DNA from: Adiantum capillus-veneris
Lineage: Eukaryota > Streptophyta > Polypodiopsida > Polypodiales > Pteridaceae
Length of the DNA stretch: 60,000 bases
Direction: 5' to 3'
Assembly (NCBI GenBank): GCA_014529385.2
Contig: CM043964.1
Coordinates: forward strand, 108,088,587-108,148,586
Part shown: positions 1 through 11,576 of the stretch, one piece after another
Position numbering within the stretch: position 1 is the first letter of the stretch
How the letters are laid out: every line of letters starts with the position of its first letter
Translations under genes and position numbers: made by a program
The notes under the pieces: model-generated
Told to the model about the DNA's origin: nothing
The model's input: only the letters and a program-made list of their open reading frames with translations
Databases searched by the model: none

Positions 1-667
<667 letters not shown>

Positions 668-771
668 TGAATACAAGATCAACTTTTTGCCAGAATTGTG
701 CATATCGTAATGAACATTTTCATGTGGTTGAAAGTGGGCTATGATAAGGAAATTGCCAAGGTGCAACATGA

Positions 772-963
<192 letters not shown>

Positions 964-966
964 TAA

Positions 967-1149
<183 letters not shown>

Positions 1150-1355
1150 TAATGCTTATTAAATTGTATGTAGACAAAATTAGCTGCCTAAACAATGTGC
1201 AAGTTTTGACTTATTCCCAGTGGTCCTATTGTGTCATTTGGGTGCAAGCATATACCACAGAGCTTGTAGTTACTTGTTCATTTGATCTAGCATACTAAAG
1301 AGCCTGTAGTCAACTGAGGTTTCAGAATTGTGTGTGAATTTCTTGAGCATAGTTT

Positions 1356-1850
1356 TTCCATATGCAAACCATACGGCAATGGGTATGGAAGCATGGTTCA
1401 AGCCTTGGAGTTGAACACCCTAACCTTGGTTTACAGGCAATCCACTATCCTATGCAAAGCTATGTAATGCATCTAAATGTCGTTGCATACCCTCTAGTGA
1501 GTCAGAGATCAACACAATATCATCAGCATACAGGTATGTCGTTGCATACCTTGGAGTTGAACACCCTAACCTTGGTTTACAGGCAATCCACTATCCTATG
1601 CAAAGCTATGTAATGCATCTAAATGTCGTTGCATACCCTCTAGTGAGTCAGAGATCAACACAATATCATCAGCATATATCAACAATGGAATCCATGTCCG
1701 TGCTAGCTGGGCACCTCAGTCACCCTCTCTGTCAATGTAATCAGAAACCTCATCTATATACATAGCAAATGGAGTAGGAGACAATGGACAGCCTTGTTTC
1801 ACTCTCATTGATGTTGATACTCAAAATGGGTTCAACTAAATCTGAAATTA
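1356..1850 (-). mobile_element. Inverted LINE reverse-transcriptase fragment
   Basis: On the minus strand this matches the RT region of the LINE at 24944-25752, including the codons for VKQGCPLS around 1780-1805 and the DNA around 25163-25450. It is degenerate, without a long open frame. Its upstream-facing end abuts a plus-strand piece of the same LINE (1915-2900), the arrangement expected from twin priming. Confidence 0.7.
1403..1676 (-). repeat. Two-copy 146-bp tandem duplication inside the LINE RT fragment
   Basis: Bases 1403-1548 and 1549-1676 are almost identical; both begin CCTTGGAGTTGAACACCC and run through the same RT segment. The duplication is local and occurred after the LINE fragment inserted. 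Confidence 0.85.
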
Positions 1851-1914
1851 TAGATTTACTCTTTGTATTTCTTAGTATAATTAGGGTCATGTACACCGCA
1901 ATGGATCAGGAGAT

Positions 1915-2900
1915 CAAGACCTACATTCACTTATGGTTAGGAAACTGTGGAGTACACAAATGCATACACTTATCTTAGGGTAGTCTTCATTGGGCAAAAG
2001 TTTTCTTTGAAGAGAGCAGCAGAGACTAGACTGACTAGAGCGTATGCGGCCTTGGGAGGATTGGAGAGGATGTGTTGTTAGGTTCAGCTCTAGGAACCCC
2101 AAACAAAGCTTTGGCTTTTTGATACCTTGGTAGCTTCAGCTATGCTCTATGGGGTTCAGCTTTGTGGACCCTCTGTGGTCAAATGGGTGGAGAAGTATGG
2201 ACATTGGAGAGGCCCTCGGTATCTATGATCTCTGGGTTGATTAGAGCCAAGGCCAGTAGTATTCCATAAGCTGTGCATAAAGGAGACTGATCTAGTAAGT
2301 GCCTCTTATCTCCATAGGGGGGCCTCGTAACTCGAGAGATAGATATGCCAGATTGGCCCTTTAGTCCTCCAGACAATTAGCTTTACAAGGGGGCACATCA
2401 TGTTGATATGCATAGATGTCCTCATGGTTCTAGATACATGGCTTTAACATGGACAACTTGCCTCCCTTTCGGTACTTCCTTGATGCACCATCATTGTCTC
2501 TTACACGAATGGAGATAACTAGACTCATTTGCGAGGACTTGAATGGCTGACCCAGTTGGACACGAGGAGGACATGGATAGAGCCGACACAGGAGTTGGGC
2601 ACGAAGATGGCTTTCTATAGAGAGCATCTATTCCAACTCACAGGGATGGGTTTGTGATTTGACCCGGCTATATGGATACACATCTATCTCATGCGTTACG
2701 GTGTGCCATTGGTTAGATACGTACATCTTCAGACCAACTTGAGATTGAGACTGGTAGATTCAAAGGGATATCAACAACTAACAAAATATGCCGCCTAAGC
2801 CATATACAGCCAGAGACGGAGATGCAATATATATGTCAGTGCACAATGTATTACATGATACGGGGTCCTATAATTGTAGAGGGGCACCACATGCCAGCTA
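1915..2900 (+). mobile_element. LINE 3' fragment (ORF2 C-terminal region), plus sense
   Basis: Conceptual translation, with several stops and frame changes, gives a match to the region after RT in the LINE at 23758-25110: 'NAYTYL.VVF', 'SLKRAAETRLTRAYAALG.LERM', then 'RERYARLAL' and 'SSRQLALQG'. Near 2820-2860 a cysteine-rich stretch resembles the C-terminal C-X-C-type motif of L1-like ORF2. It is non-functional. Confidence 0.7.
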
Positions 2901-2920
2901 AACAGAACATAATTGGGGGG

Positions 2921-2966
2921 ATAGAGAGAGAGAAGAAGAAGAAGAAGAAGAAGAAGAAGAAGAGAG
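2921..2966. repeat. GA/GAA microsatellite
   Basis: Short (GA)n followed by about ten GAA units. It sits between the LINE 3' fragment and the 3' end of the minus-strand SINE, so on the minus strand it is the SINE's (TTC)n(TC)n tail. Confidence 0.85.
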
Positions 2967-4174
2967 TTTTAACGTCGTAGGAAACTATCCCAAGAGACCT
3001 TAAAGATCTAGCCGACGAGGAGTTGAACTCAAGATGTAAGGTGCAACGGAAGTGAATGTTGAATTTTGTTGAAGATGAGTGCTCCGAACTGTGCTCAAGG
3101 TTCCTTTACTTACGGAAGGGAGAGCCTTCCGTTCCTTTAGTGAGAGAGTGCAAATGATCACAAACAAAGTGGTACACTGTGAAATTTGAATGAAGGTGCA
3201 TGAGTCTGAGAGATAGAGAGAGAAGAGAATATGACACCGGACAAGTTGTCAAACCCTCCTCCAAGGGCCCCACTCTCGATGGCGAGAGCGGTCTAGGCTA
3301 TTGATTGCACAAAAACCGGTACAAGATGCTGATGCAAAGTGTATCTGGGATGAAGTCGACGACGACGACGACGGTGGCTGACTGAATTGGCTTCCTTCGG
3401 CTATTTCTTTATCGGCTGATTTGCTGTCGCAAAATGCTGCATTTGCTGGTATTTTAAAGCGCAGATGTGCTGGCCCGAAGTCGCTATCATGTGGGATGAA
3501 AAGCGCTGGTGTAAAGCTGTCCAAAAACGCTGACCTAATGTTGTCCAAAACGCTGGTCTTGAGGCTTGAAAAACGTTGGTTCTGCTGCTTAGGCAACGCC
3601 GGATTGGCTGCCTTGAAAACGCTGGATGGCTGAAAATCGCTGATCTATAGGGCTGAAAACTACGCTGTGTAGTCATTGCTGAAAACGCCAAGTCTTCAAG
3701 GGGGTGGTTCTTGCTTGAGAAGGTGCTCCAGATGGCCTACTGCACTGGGTGCTTGTTGCTCTCCTTCCTCCTGCTGCCAGAAATGCTAGTGCTAGGGTTT
3801 GCTTATATATTAACTTAGTCAAATTGCCCTACCCAGTTCCTAACAAAAGCCACTTAAAAATAATAAGTGAAAAATGTCAAGAATAGGGAAAATAGGTTTA
3901 ATGCATTGGAAAATGTTCCAGATGGATTTTTATGGTAATGCTGATGATCATGCTGTGTGCATCCAGAGGATATGCATCTACTCTTAAAGTGTCTGGACAT
4001 GCACGGTCTGTGAACAGACTCACAAAAGTGCCAGATCACTTCCTAATCTAAGTGAGTTGAACCCATATCATGAAGTAGCTTGTCCACGTACACATAGGGT
4101 TAGATGTGCATGTGACACAAGACCTGTTATTCAAGAGGGAAATGGCATAACCAATCTACCACACTTGGGCTATA
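2967..4174 (-). mobile_element. tRNA-derived SINE (left copy), split by solo LTR S1
   Basis: Read on the minus strand from 4174 to 4118 and, after the S1 insertion, from 3034 to 2967. The head has an A-box-like GGTAGATTGGTTATGCC, then a T-arm-like GAGTTCAACTC (B-box), giving a tRNA-like layout. The body ends GGAAACTATCC-like (plus strand) next to the microsatellite tail. A second copy lies at 23356-23440. I assign it as a SINE from box spacing, tail and repetition; the parent tRNA was not identified. Confidence 0.55.
3035..4117 (-). mobile_element. Solo LTR S1, family A
   Basis: Starts TGTAAGGTGCAACGG, ends TGTGACA, and is flanked by the 5-bp target duplication CAAGA (3030-3034, 4118-4122). 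The uninterrupted target exists at 23381-23400, which confirms both boundaries. It is the same family as the LTRs of A1, A2 and A3. Its body is rich in short GCTGAAAACGCT-like motifs. No internal region remains, so it arose by LTR-LTR recombination. Confidence 0.92.
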
Positions 4175-4179
4175 GAAAG

Positions 4180-6500
4180 TGTCACAAACTGGTGATGTGG
4201 CTGCCCAGTACACACACACACACACTGAAACCGGCCCGTAGGGTGGTAGGCGTTGGCTTTCACCCGAAATTCTTTACTTAAACACACACACAGAGCACTT
4301 TGCAAGGAAAACCTGCGACGGGAGTTAACACTTGAATACACACACGGCTCGGAAGCTAGAATGCTCCGAGCAGACGCCGACAACCTGTAGGCCCCAAAAT
4401 TGGCGCCCCTTTCGGTATTTCTTTATTCTTTAGGAGGGTAAATTACAAGGTAAGGTCCTGGGAATCCTTCACGTGTATCCACCTAGATACCATTTGATTT
4501 GGCCAAATTTCGGGAGCATAACAGCCCCAAAACTTGCGCGAAACCAATTCCCCTGCTGGAACTCGCTTGCACTGGCGTATACCCTCTGATTCCTGTCCAA
4601 AAACAATAAATTCAGGACGCTGTATTTACTGGTTTTTGCCCTGTTTTCAGCCCCAAACAGTCCCCTAACTGTCCTTTGCCAGTGGGGCACGATTCCCAAT
4701 GATCCTGGCGTCCGTACGGCTGAAAAACAGTGAATTTACAGCGCATACACAGCGCTGATTTTGCACCTGTACGGTGAGGTTATGACCCTCACCAGTGCCT
4801 GCTTTGGAGCAGCAGTTAGCTACCCCTATTCCTGCTCAAGGAGGCTCTTGCCTCAGCACAAAAGCATGAACCCACACAACTGTACATCAGTCAAATGAGT
4901 AGCCCTCTTGTGGGGCATCACATAACTGCACGTAGGGGAGAAAGAGAGCAGTATGTAGCGTGTGGGGCATCACTCCCGTCACCATACTGTACATAGAGGG
5001 AAAGAAAGCACTCCATAGCTCTTAACCTGTGACAGGCTCTCAATGAAGCATCCTCCCAGCATAAATCGAGCGCCCCCTCTTCTGCCCTTAACCTGTAATG
5101 CATCTGTGAACAAATAGATGCAAAAAGGGGAAGATTTCCATGGCTGCCAAAACCTGTGTATCGCTGAAAACGCAGCAAAACAGCCCTGCAAACACGCATC
5201 TGATGCCTTCCAATGCTGAAAATGAGCTCCTTGGACCTAGGCAAAGTCATGGGAAGCTCAAAAATGGAGAGAAATGGCTGAAAATCCAAGTTAACAGCCT
5301 CCAAAACTGCTCTCAAAAGTCAGTTACGAGTTCTCTTCTCCCAAACTTGGTAAATTGACCACAAAGTGCCACTTGGCACTCATACATGCAATTTCCCCGC
5401 ATTGGGTTTCCTGCTTAAAAATCTCTCAACTTGTGCATCAGTTGACTTTGCAGCAGAGTACTAAAATGTTCCCTTGGTCATACCGAAGGTAATGACACGA
5501 ACACATTTCACGGCCCAAAATAGCAGTTCCCTAATTTTTAGGAGATGCTTCCGTCGGGCTCCCGCTGGTCTTCTGACCATCTATCCTCATTGGGACCGCA
5601 TCCAAAAGTGCAATATGGCCCAACTGTCGGATACTTTCTGTTGGTAGTCCCACCTTGACTTTACGCCTTAATTGAGTTCACTTCCTAGTATCCACCAACT
5701 TGCTAAGTGCGACGGGGGGACCTATATGATCTTGCTTTGAGCCTAGACATCCTCTTACCATACGAATTCCAATGCCGACCACTTCTCGTCTGCGGGTGAA
5801 TCTACCGTTCACATTGGCCATACAATGTCCGACCGTTTGCTACTTCAAAAAGAGGGTCTTAAACAAATAAAATAAACCCCATTGGAAAGAAACCAACAAC
5901 CAAGGTTAGCAGTTGCCACATCTCTGTGACATGGTTAATAACTGCCACGTCCTCGTGACACACACCCGCCCTGCTGCTTTGGAAATTCACGTTGAAATGA
6001 TGACGCGGCTGCACCGTATGGACATGCCCGCGTTTTGCGGCGCAGATCACGGAAATCCGTACAGCTGACGTGACACAACTGCATATGGAAATTGTTGGTA
6101 AATTTTGGGCTGCTTTTTAGCTATGCAAGGCAGCTGGGAAAGAGAGAGAGCTTTCGCTTTATTTGCTCAAGAGAGCTTGTGAGAGAGAGAACATGCTTTT
6201 GATTTTCAAGCTTTTGGGGCTCTGATTTTAGCATCCCTTGTAAACCTATATAATAGTGGCTTGGGCTCTCACTTCCTAGAGCAGCTGGAGGCAAAGTCTG
6301 AGAGTGAGTCCCGACCTCTCCCTTGTACTTTGAGTTGTAGATTAATACACAAAAAAAAACAGAAAGAGGCGCCAGACTTTGGGGCCAATATCTCCAGGCA
6401 CGAAACTCCGTCGGGCTAGTGTCGAATCAATTATGAACTGTGTATTTTTTGAAGTGAATTCTTGTGGTGTCGCGGTAGAATCTCGACTTGGAGTGTTACA
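4180..6500 (+). repeat. B1 5' LTR, interrupted by a 1.7-kb insertion
   Basis: About 586 bp without the insertion (4226-5960). It starts TGTCACAAACTGG and ends GAGTGTTACA directly before the PBS. It contains the TATA-like CCTATATAATAG near 6246, the ATTAATAC region before R/U5, and the GGCGCC core at 6368-6373. It matches 22836-23355 closely until the latter is truncated. Confidence 0.85.
4226..5960 (-). mobile_element. Solo-LTR-like insertion X in the B1 5' LTR
   Basis: Begins TGAAACCGG, ends CGTGACA, and is flanked by CACAC on both sides (4221-4225, 5961-5965). The target is itself a CA-rich repeat, so that duplication is weak evidence. The plus-strand motif GGCCCC...TGGCGCCCC...GGTATTTCTTTAT at 4391-4420 is the U5 core of other LTR families, in reverse, so I read X as a minus-sense LTR. 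No coding domain was found in it; its remaining 1.5 kb has no internal partner in the window. Confidence 0.5.
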
Positions 6501-6501
6501 A

Positions 6502-6513
6502 TGGTATCAGAGC
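6502..6513 (+). other. B1 primer-binding site (tRNA-iMet type)
   Basis: TGGTATCAGAGC, one base after the LTR end, is complementary to the 3' end of plant initiator tRNA-Met, the usual primer for plant LTR retrotransposons. Confidence 0.95.
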
Positions 6514-7305
6514 ACGCCGATTTCTCTTCTACCGGGAAATCCGATCCTTTTTATGCGGCACTTACGGATTCAGACAGAGATCAGTCGACTTCCTCTGCAT
6601 CCGAAGATGCGGGAAGAGATCACGAAGAGGATTCACGCGGGGAGTATGGCCCACCTCGGCCTACTGAGGCGAAGCTCTAAGAGATGGAGCGTCGACGATC
6701 TATCGACGATAAAGACGATGCTAAATTTTGTGAAGGACCAGAAATTTGCAAAATTTATGAGCCAGACCTCCTTTGACGAGGTGCACTCACAGTGGCGGCA
6801 AACCACAGAACCACCCCTCAAGCCGGCACTCAAGAAACCTCCTACTCCAAGGATGTACACATAGCAAGAATTAGAAGAGGTGGTTGATGCATGGATCTCT
6901 CAGCTTTTTGATGCGCAAAACAAAGCAGAAAAACACGACAAAAAGCAGAAGAAAGGAACTGACTTTCCGGGTTATTTGGGTCGTCAGTCTACATTTGCAT
7001 CGGCAAGAAAGCAGAAGAAGCGTGTTCGATTTGAAGGAGTATCCAGTTCTTCTTCTTCTTCTTCTTCTTCTTCGAGTTCTTCTAGCTCTTCTGACTCGAG
7101 CAAAGAAGACAGAAAAGGGAAAAAGCGAAGCAAAAAGCAAAGCTTCGGAAAGGGCAAGGAAAAGGCAAAGAAGTCTAAATCTCGCCCAGTTGTTGACAGT
7201 TCTACATAGGACTCGTCTTTGGATAGTTCGGACTCTGATGACAACAGCTTTTACGCAAAGAAGAAGAATTTCGATAAAGCCAACCAATATGACTTTCTGG
7301 AAGAT
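6512..7305 (+). pseudogene. B1 gag, N-terminal part
   Basis: Broken into short frames by stops and shifts. The recognisable part is 6880-7305, with 'DAWISQLFDAQNKAEK', a long serine run, Lys/Arg-rich segments and 'FYAKKKNFDKANQYDFLEDK', the same as element C gag at 47141-47377 on the other strand. The sequence stops abruptly at the truncated LTR of A1; roughly 0.8 kb of the middle of gag is missing compared with C. Confidence 0.75.
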
Positions 7306-8216
7306 AAAATGCGTATGCAATGGATTGATGCAACTTGGACTAGGCAGATGACGACGACGACTTTATGGCTGAAATCTGTGGTCTTCTATCTGCTGAAGTT
7401 CGGGACTGTTTCGGTGGTTGAGAAAATGACTGTTTTGGCTGCGTTTTTATGGGCTGAAAATGGGGGAACTTCTGCAACCAACTGGGCTGATTCTACTGCT
7501 GTTCCATAGGGCTGAAAACGCTGTGGTTCTGATGCGGCAAGGGCTGAAAACCACTAATGCTGATCTGCTTTTCTGAGCTAGCAAAAACGCTAGGCTGGCT
7601 GGAATCGCTGATGGACTTTAATGCTGAAAACTGAAAACGCTAGCAGTTGAAGGTGCTGGTGATGGGAGCAATCTTCAAACGCTAGGATGCTGATGATGAT
7701 GGCGATCAAGGCAATGCTGAAAACGCCAGATCTTGGCGAGTACGGCTGAGGTTGTCCAATCCAAAAATGCTAGGCTATGGGGAAAGGTAGCGCCAAGGTT
7801 GGGGGTTCTGCGGGTTCTGCTGAGAAGTTGCCTGTTGAGCGGGGAGCTCCTGCTGCCTCTTCTGCCAGAAAGTGCTAACTTGGGTTTGCTTATATATTAA
7901 CTTAGCAAAATTGCCCTACCTACTTTTGTTGGAAGGTTTAAAAATAATAAGTGAAAATACAAAAATAGGAAAAATAGGCTAAATGCTGGAAAATTTCCCT
8001 GACTGAATCTGATGGATTCTGAAGGGAATACTGATGATCATGCTGTGTGCAACGAGAGGATATGCATCTATGCTAAGTGACTGGGCATGCAAGGTCTACG
8101 AATAGACTCACAAAAGTGCCAGATCACTTCTAATCTAGACTTGACTTGACTGAATTGAACCCTGATCATGCTGTAGCTTGTCCACGGACACATAGAGTTG
8201 GATGTGTCACGTGACA
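7306..8216 (-). repeat. A1 3' LTR, outer end truncated
   Basis: Corresponds to 16133-17044 with only scattered changes. It ends at 8216 with palindromic TGTCACGTGACA. It contains many GCTGAAAACGCT-like units between 7360 and 7760. The first 250 bp or so of the full LTR (present in S1, A2 and the A1 5' LTR) are missing. Confidence 0.9.
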
Positions 8217-8233
8217 TCCCCTTCTTTTCAAAG
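8217..8233 (-). other. A1 polypurine tract
   Basis: On the minus strand this reads CTTTGAAAAGAAGGGGA, immediately before the LTR TG. A2 has the equivalent at 37744-37760. This is the expected priming site for plus-strand DNA synthesis. Confidence 0.85.
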
Positions 8234-8308
8234 TGAAGTATTGGTACCGAACTGTATGGTGTCGAAGGAGATCGCCCGGAATCCTGGAAGGGACTCTTCG
8301 TCGGCCCA

Positions 8309-9065
8309 CTATGATGCGTGGGTCATGCGGTACTTGAACTTCATAAAGGTCTGCAACGCTTGCTTCTTTGGGCCGCGCCGAAAGCGACACAAAGTCTTCT
8401 GTGGTTTTTTCCTTGCTTCAACTTCGTTGAGAATCATGCTTCTTTCGTCTTCAAGAATCTCCATGGCTGAAAATTCCTGAAACCACTTCCAACACAAAAC
8501 CATGAACATACATTCCATGTAAAGTGAAGGGAAAAAATCTTGTCTTCTCTAAAGACTGTGTATGCAATGTAGATGAACATAGAGACGGAGTGACAACCCG
8601 TTCATCAAACACATGCAAACAATGGGATCGAATCTTTCTCTTATGATCTAGAGCAATCAACTGTGGCAAAACACAATGGAAATGCCCATGTTTGGTGCTC
8701 ATACTTTCATGTGCTCTGTCTACAACTGTGTCATGCCAAGGAAGAGACATGGAATGTGACTTCCTGACATACATACTTTTCAGCTTTTCATGAAAAATCC
8801 GCATACATTCGTGCTCATCCATGAGAGAAACGTGTTCAACATACAATATGTCACGTCTAGGAAAAGGGATCACATAACGATGCTGACTAAAATACAGGAA
8901 ATGATCACAAATGAACCATTCGAACAATGCGTGCGTATCAATCATGCGAACACATAATACTTCCTGTGAGGGTTCTTTGGACCTAGGCTCGAGAGCCAAG
9001 ATCGGTTCTTCTTGAATGATCGAATTGTCCTGTGGGGGTTCTTTGGACCTCGACTCGAAAGCCAA
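8309..9065 (-). CDS. Conserved unknown ORF of A-family element (A1 copy)
   Basis: A 204-codon open frame (9065-8451) and an overlapping 69-codon frame (8518-8309), both in the sense of the element, lie between gag and the 3' LTR. The first contains HALFEWFICDHFLYFSQ, RKSHSMSLPWHDT, HFHCVLPQLIALD and VVSGIF; the second contains CRFRRGPKKQAL and TFMKFKYRMTH. Both frames recur in A2 (38591-37992 and 38047-37667), with no length-changing indel across about 540 bp of the larger frame despite roughly 80% DNA identity by eye. I recognise no domain: no RT, RNase H, integrase or chromodomain signature. It may be one protein read through a frameshift, or two. Function unknown. Confidence 0.55.
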
Positions 9066-9972
9066 GATCGGTTCTTCGTGATTGATCTACAACGAGGTTA
9101 GCTTCGCTAGAAAAAGCATCAACTGACACATCATCCTTGTGAACAATCACATCTTCTTCGTGCAACTCATCATACTTGTGAGAAATCACATCTTGATCAT
9201 GCAAATCATCATGCTTGTCATTGTCATCCAAATCATTATGCAAATCATTGGCATCCAAATCATCATGCTTATCATTGTCATTCAAATCATCATGAAAATC
9301 ATTGTCATCCAAATCATCATGCAAATTATTGTCAATCAAATCATCATCATGCTTCACACAATCATGCCAATCCTGTGTGTCATGCTTTGGATAAGAAGAG
9401 ACTGAGAGAGTCCCCTTTTCCCGATCCTATTGAATCTGTGCCTGCATTTGAGAAAAGAGTCGCAACATCGCTTGCATTCTTGCTGTGGTCTTGCGATCAT
9501 ATTCTGCTTGTCTTGCTTTGGCTGCCAAGCGGGCTTGCTAGCTCGCACGCGCTATGGCTGCCATTCGTTCTTGGTACTGGCGCTCGATGGCTGCCATGTC
9601 TTCTTCGCAAGCTTTTCTTTCTGCTTCTCTTTCTTGGTCCAACTCCTCCCTAGGAGTTAGCGCAATCCTTGTCGTAGATGGAAAAGGGGGAGGGTCGGAA
9701 AAACCTCCTTGTGAGGAAAATTCTTCTTCGCCTCTCTCATGCTCATCACCTCCAAGCGAAGTATCCATTCCGCTTTGAGTGATGATCATTCTGAAGTCGT
9801 GGGTTCTTGTGGGTTCTTGGGTTCTTAAGTTCACGAGGAACTTGGGTTCTTGGGGGTCTTGGGTTCTTAAGTTCACGAGGAACTTGGGTTCTTGCGGGTC
9901 TTGGTTCTTGAGGTTCTTGGGGTTTTCTTTTGCTTGCAAATCGCGTTTGAGAAGGATCTTCTCTTCACCCAA
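9066..9972 (-). pseudogene. A1 gag-like ORF with His/Asp/Asn repeats
   Basis: Starts near 9972 (MGEEKILLKRDLQ), with a duplicated 'DPQEPKFLVNLRTQ' peptide and a coiled-coil-like Glu/Arg/Ala-rich segment (REELDQEREAERKACEEDMA). After a stop near 9540, a minus frame over 9357-9139 encodes repeated HDDLDDND/HDDLNDND units. The DNA of that part is a 21-27-bp tandem repeat. The zinc-knuckle and protease segment present in A2 is missing here. The polypeptide is interrupted and the copy is not functional. Confidence 0.55.
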
Positions 9973-10266
9973 GTTCTACTCTTTTCCGCGGGCGCACCCC
10001 TTGGCGGCCTTGCGCTCACACCAAGGTTGCTTTTTCCCACCTCACGTCGATTGGCCGGCCGCTAAGTGCACGGTCTGCTCTCAATGAGTGAAAAGAGACA
10101 CAAGGGGAGGCTGGACAAGCCCTTCTTTCTTGGGATTCCTGTTACTCTTCAGAAAAACACGATTAGGAATCGACACGCCCAAGCGAACTTGGGTTCGTGC
10201 GACCTCAACAAGCAAAAAAAATAATTCTTGTGGTTCTTTCCTTGAGTGATACAGAACACTGCCAAA

Positions 10267-10279
10267 GCTCTGATACCAA
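10267..10279 (-). other. A1 primer-binding site
   Basis: The plus strand reads GCTCTGATACCAA; the minus strand is TTGGTATCAGAGC, the tRNA-iMet-type site. It abuts the first bases (TG) of the A1 5' LTR, into which the copia element inserted. Confidence 0.93.
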
Positions 10280-10286
10280 TGTTAGG

Positions 10287-10478
10287 TGTTGGGGTATAAA
10301 GCCCAATGTGGTCGCCCAGGTAAGTGGGCGGGCTGCCAGGTATGTACACATATTCTTTTGTAAAAACCTAATAAGAACTCACTATGCTCTACACATTACA
10401 GCAGAGCGAGTTGACCATATCGTCGTGCTCTTCTTCTCGCACTCTCTCTCGCGTCGCACTTCCGCTCGTACTCCTTCA
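10287..10478 (+). repeat. Copia 5' LTR
   Basis: Starts TGTTGGGGTATAAAGCCC and ends CGTACTCCTTCA. A GTATAAAG box lies at positions 8-15 of the LTR. It is followed two bases later by the PBS. Confidence 0.95.
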
Positions 10479-10480
10479 AC

Positions 10481-10493
10481 TGGTATCAGAGCT
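10481..10493 (+). other. Copia primer-binding site
   Basis: TGGTATCAGAGCT, the tRNA-iMet type. Bases 10494-11576 are a long untranslated leader with no open frame I would support. Confidence 0.93.
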
Positions 10494-11576
10494 CAGATCG
10501 AGGCTCGGGGTAGCACTGCAGGAGGCTAGAGTCACCAACTCAGATTGGAGTAAAATTCGATAGGCGAAGACACGGCCCTAAATCTCGTGGACGAGCCCGA
10601 AGGGCTCGGTGTTGTCAGAATTTCATTTTGAGGTCATCTCGGCCACCGTTCGGCTTCGACAAAGGTATGTGCAGGCCATTTTCGACTACGTGGTCTCGAC
10701 AGGTGCAGATCCGACTCTGCAAATTTGGGGTTTTCGGCCTACGACTGTAGGTGCTGAGGATAACGACACTCCCAGAGTGTTGATTTGTGGCTGTCTACAC
10801 ATCGAAGGACGGCTCACAGTTCTTGGAGACGTGTCACATACGACACGGGCGCATCTACACACAGACTGTAGATGACATCCACTAGTTCATCAGGTAGCTT
10901 GTGTTTGCTGCTTGATATTCCAGATTTCATCCTGACATTGCAGGTACTTCCACATGGGATGTATTGTCAGATATGATGTATATTTGTTGAGGGTTTGTTG
11001 GCTGTGAGTCACGCAGCAAACAACCGCCGCAGCGGTTACAGCATACAGTGGGAAATTTGTGGATGTATGACTTTGTGGGAAGTCTATGTACTGTTAGATT
11101 TACTGCAGCCTTTGTTGAGGGTCAAGTGAGGTTTTATTGAGCTGGGGGATTCTCGAATGTTGAGATCCTTTCGGTGATACAGGTCTTGGAGCGATCCCTC
11201 GAGCACCCTTAGATAGGCAGCTAGGATGTATTGATTGTGAGTTAGACAGTTGGGATTGCATCTTTGCTTTACTGCCGTTGAGGCATTGTCGCAGTCTATG
11301 CTTATAAGACAGTGACAGGACAGTGAGAGACAGTACAGGTGCAGGACAGGTTTACCCGCAGCTTACAGTGTCAGAGAGACTGTGTTTTTTGAGCTGTTTT
11401 TTGGTCTGTTTTTTAGTACACCAGAGCCATTTTACAAAGGAGACTCTGTTAAAATTTCTGCAGAATCTCAAGCTTTCTTGGTTCATTTGACATGTTGATA
11501 TTGGTTCAGAGGTCAGTTTACAAGGGAAACTTTGCCAAATTTTTCCCAGAAAAGTAAACTACTGTGAAGCGTAGCT

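Noticed and set aside
9139-9405. Plus-strand Ile/Met-rich frame
   Set aside because: It is the antisense shadow of the HDDLDDND repeat on the minus strand, which is in element sense and shared with A2.
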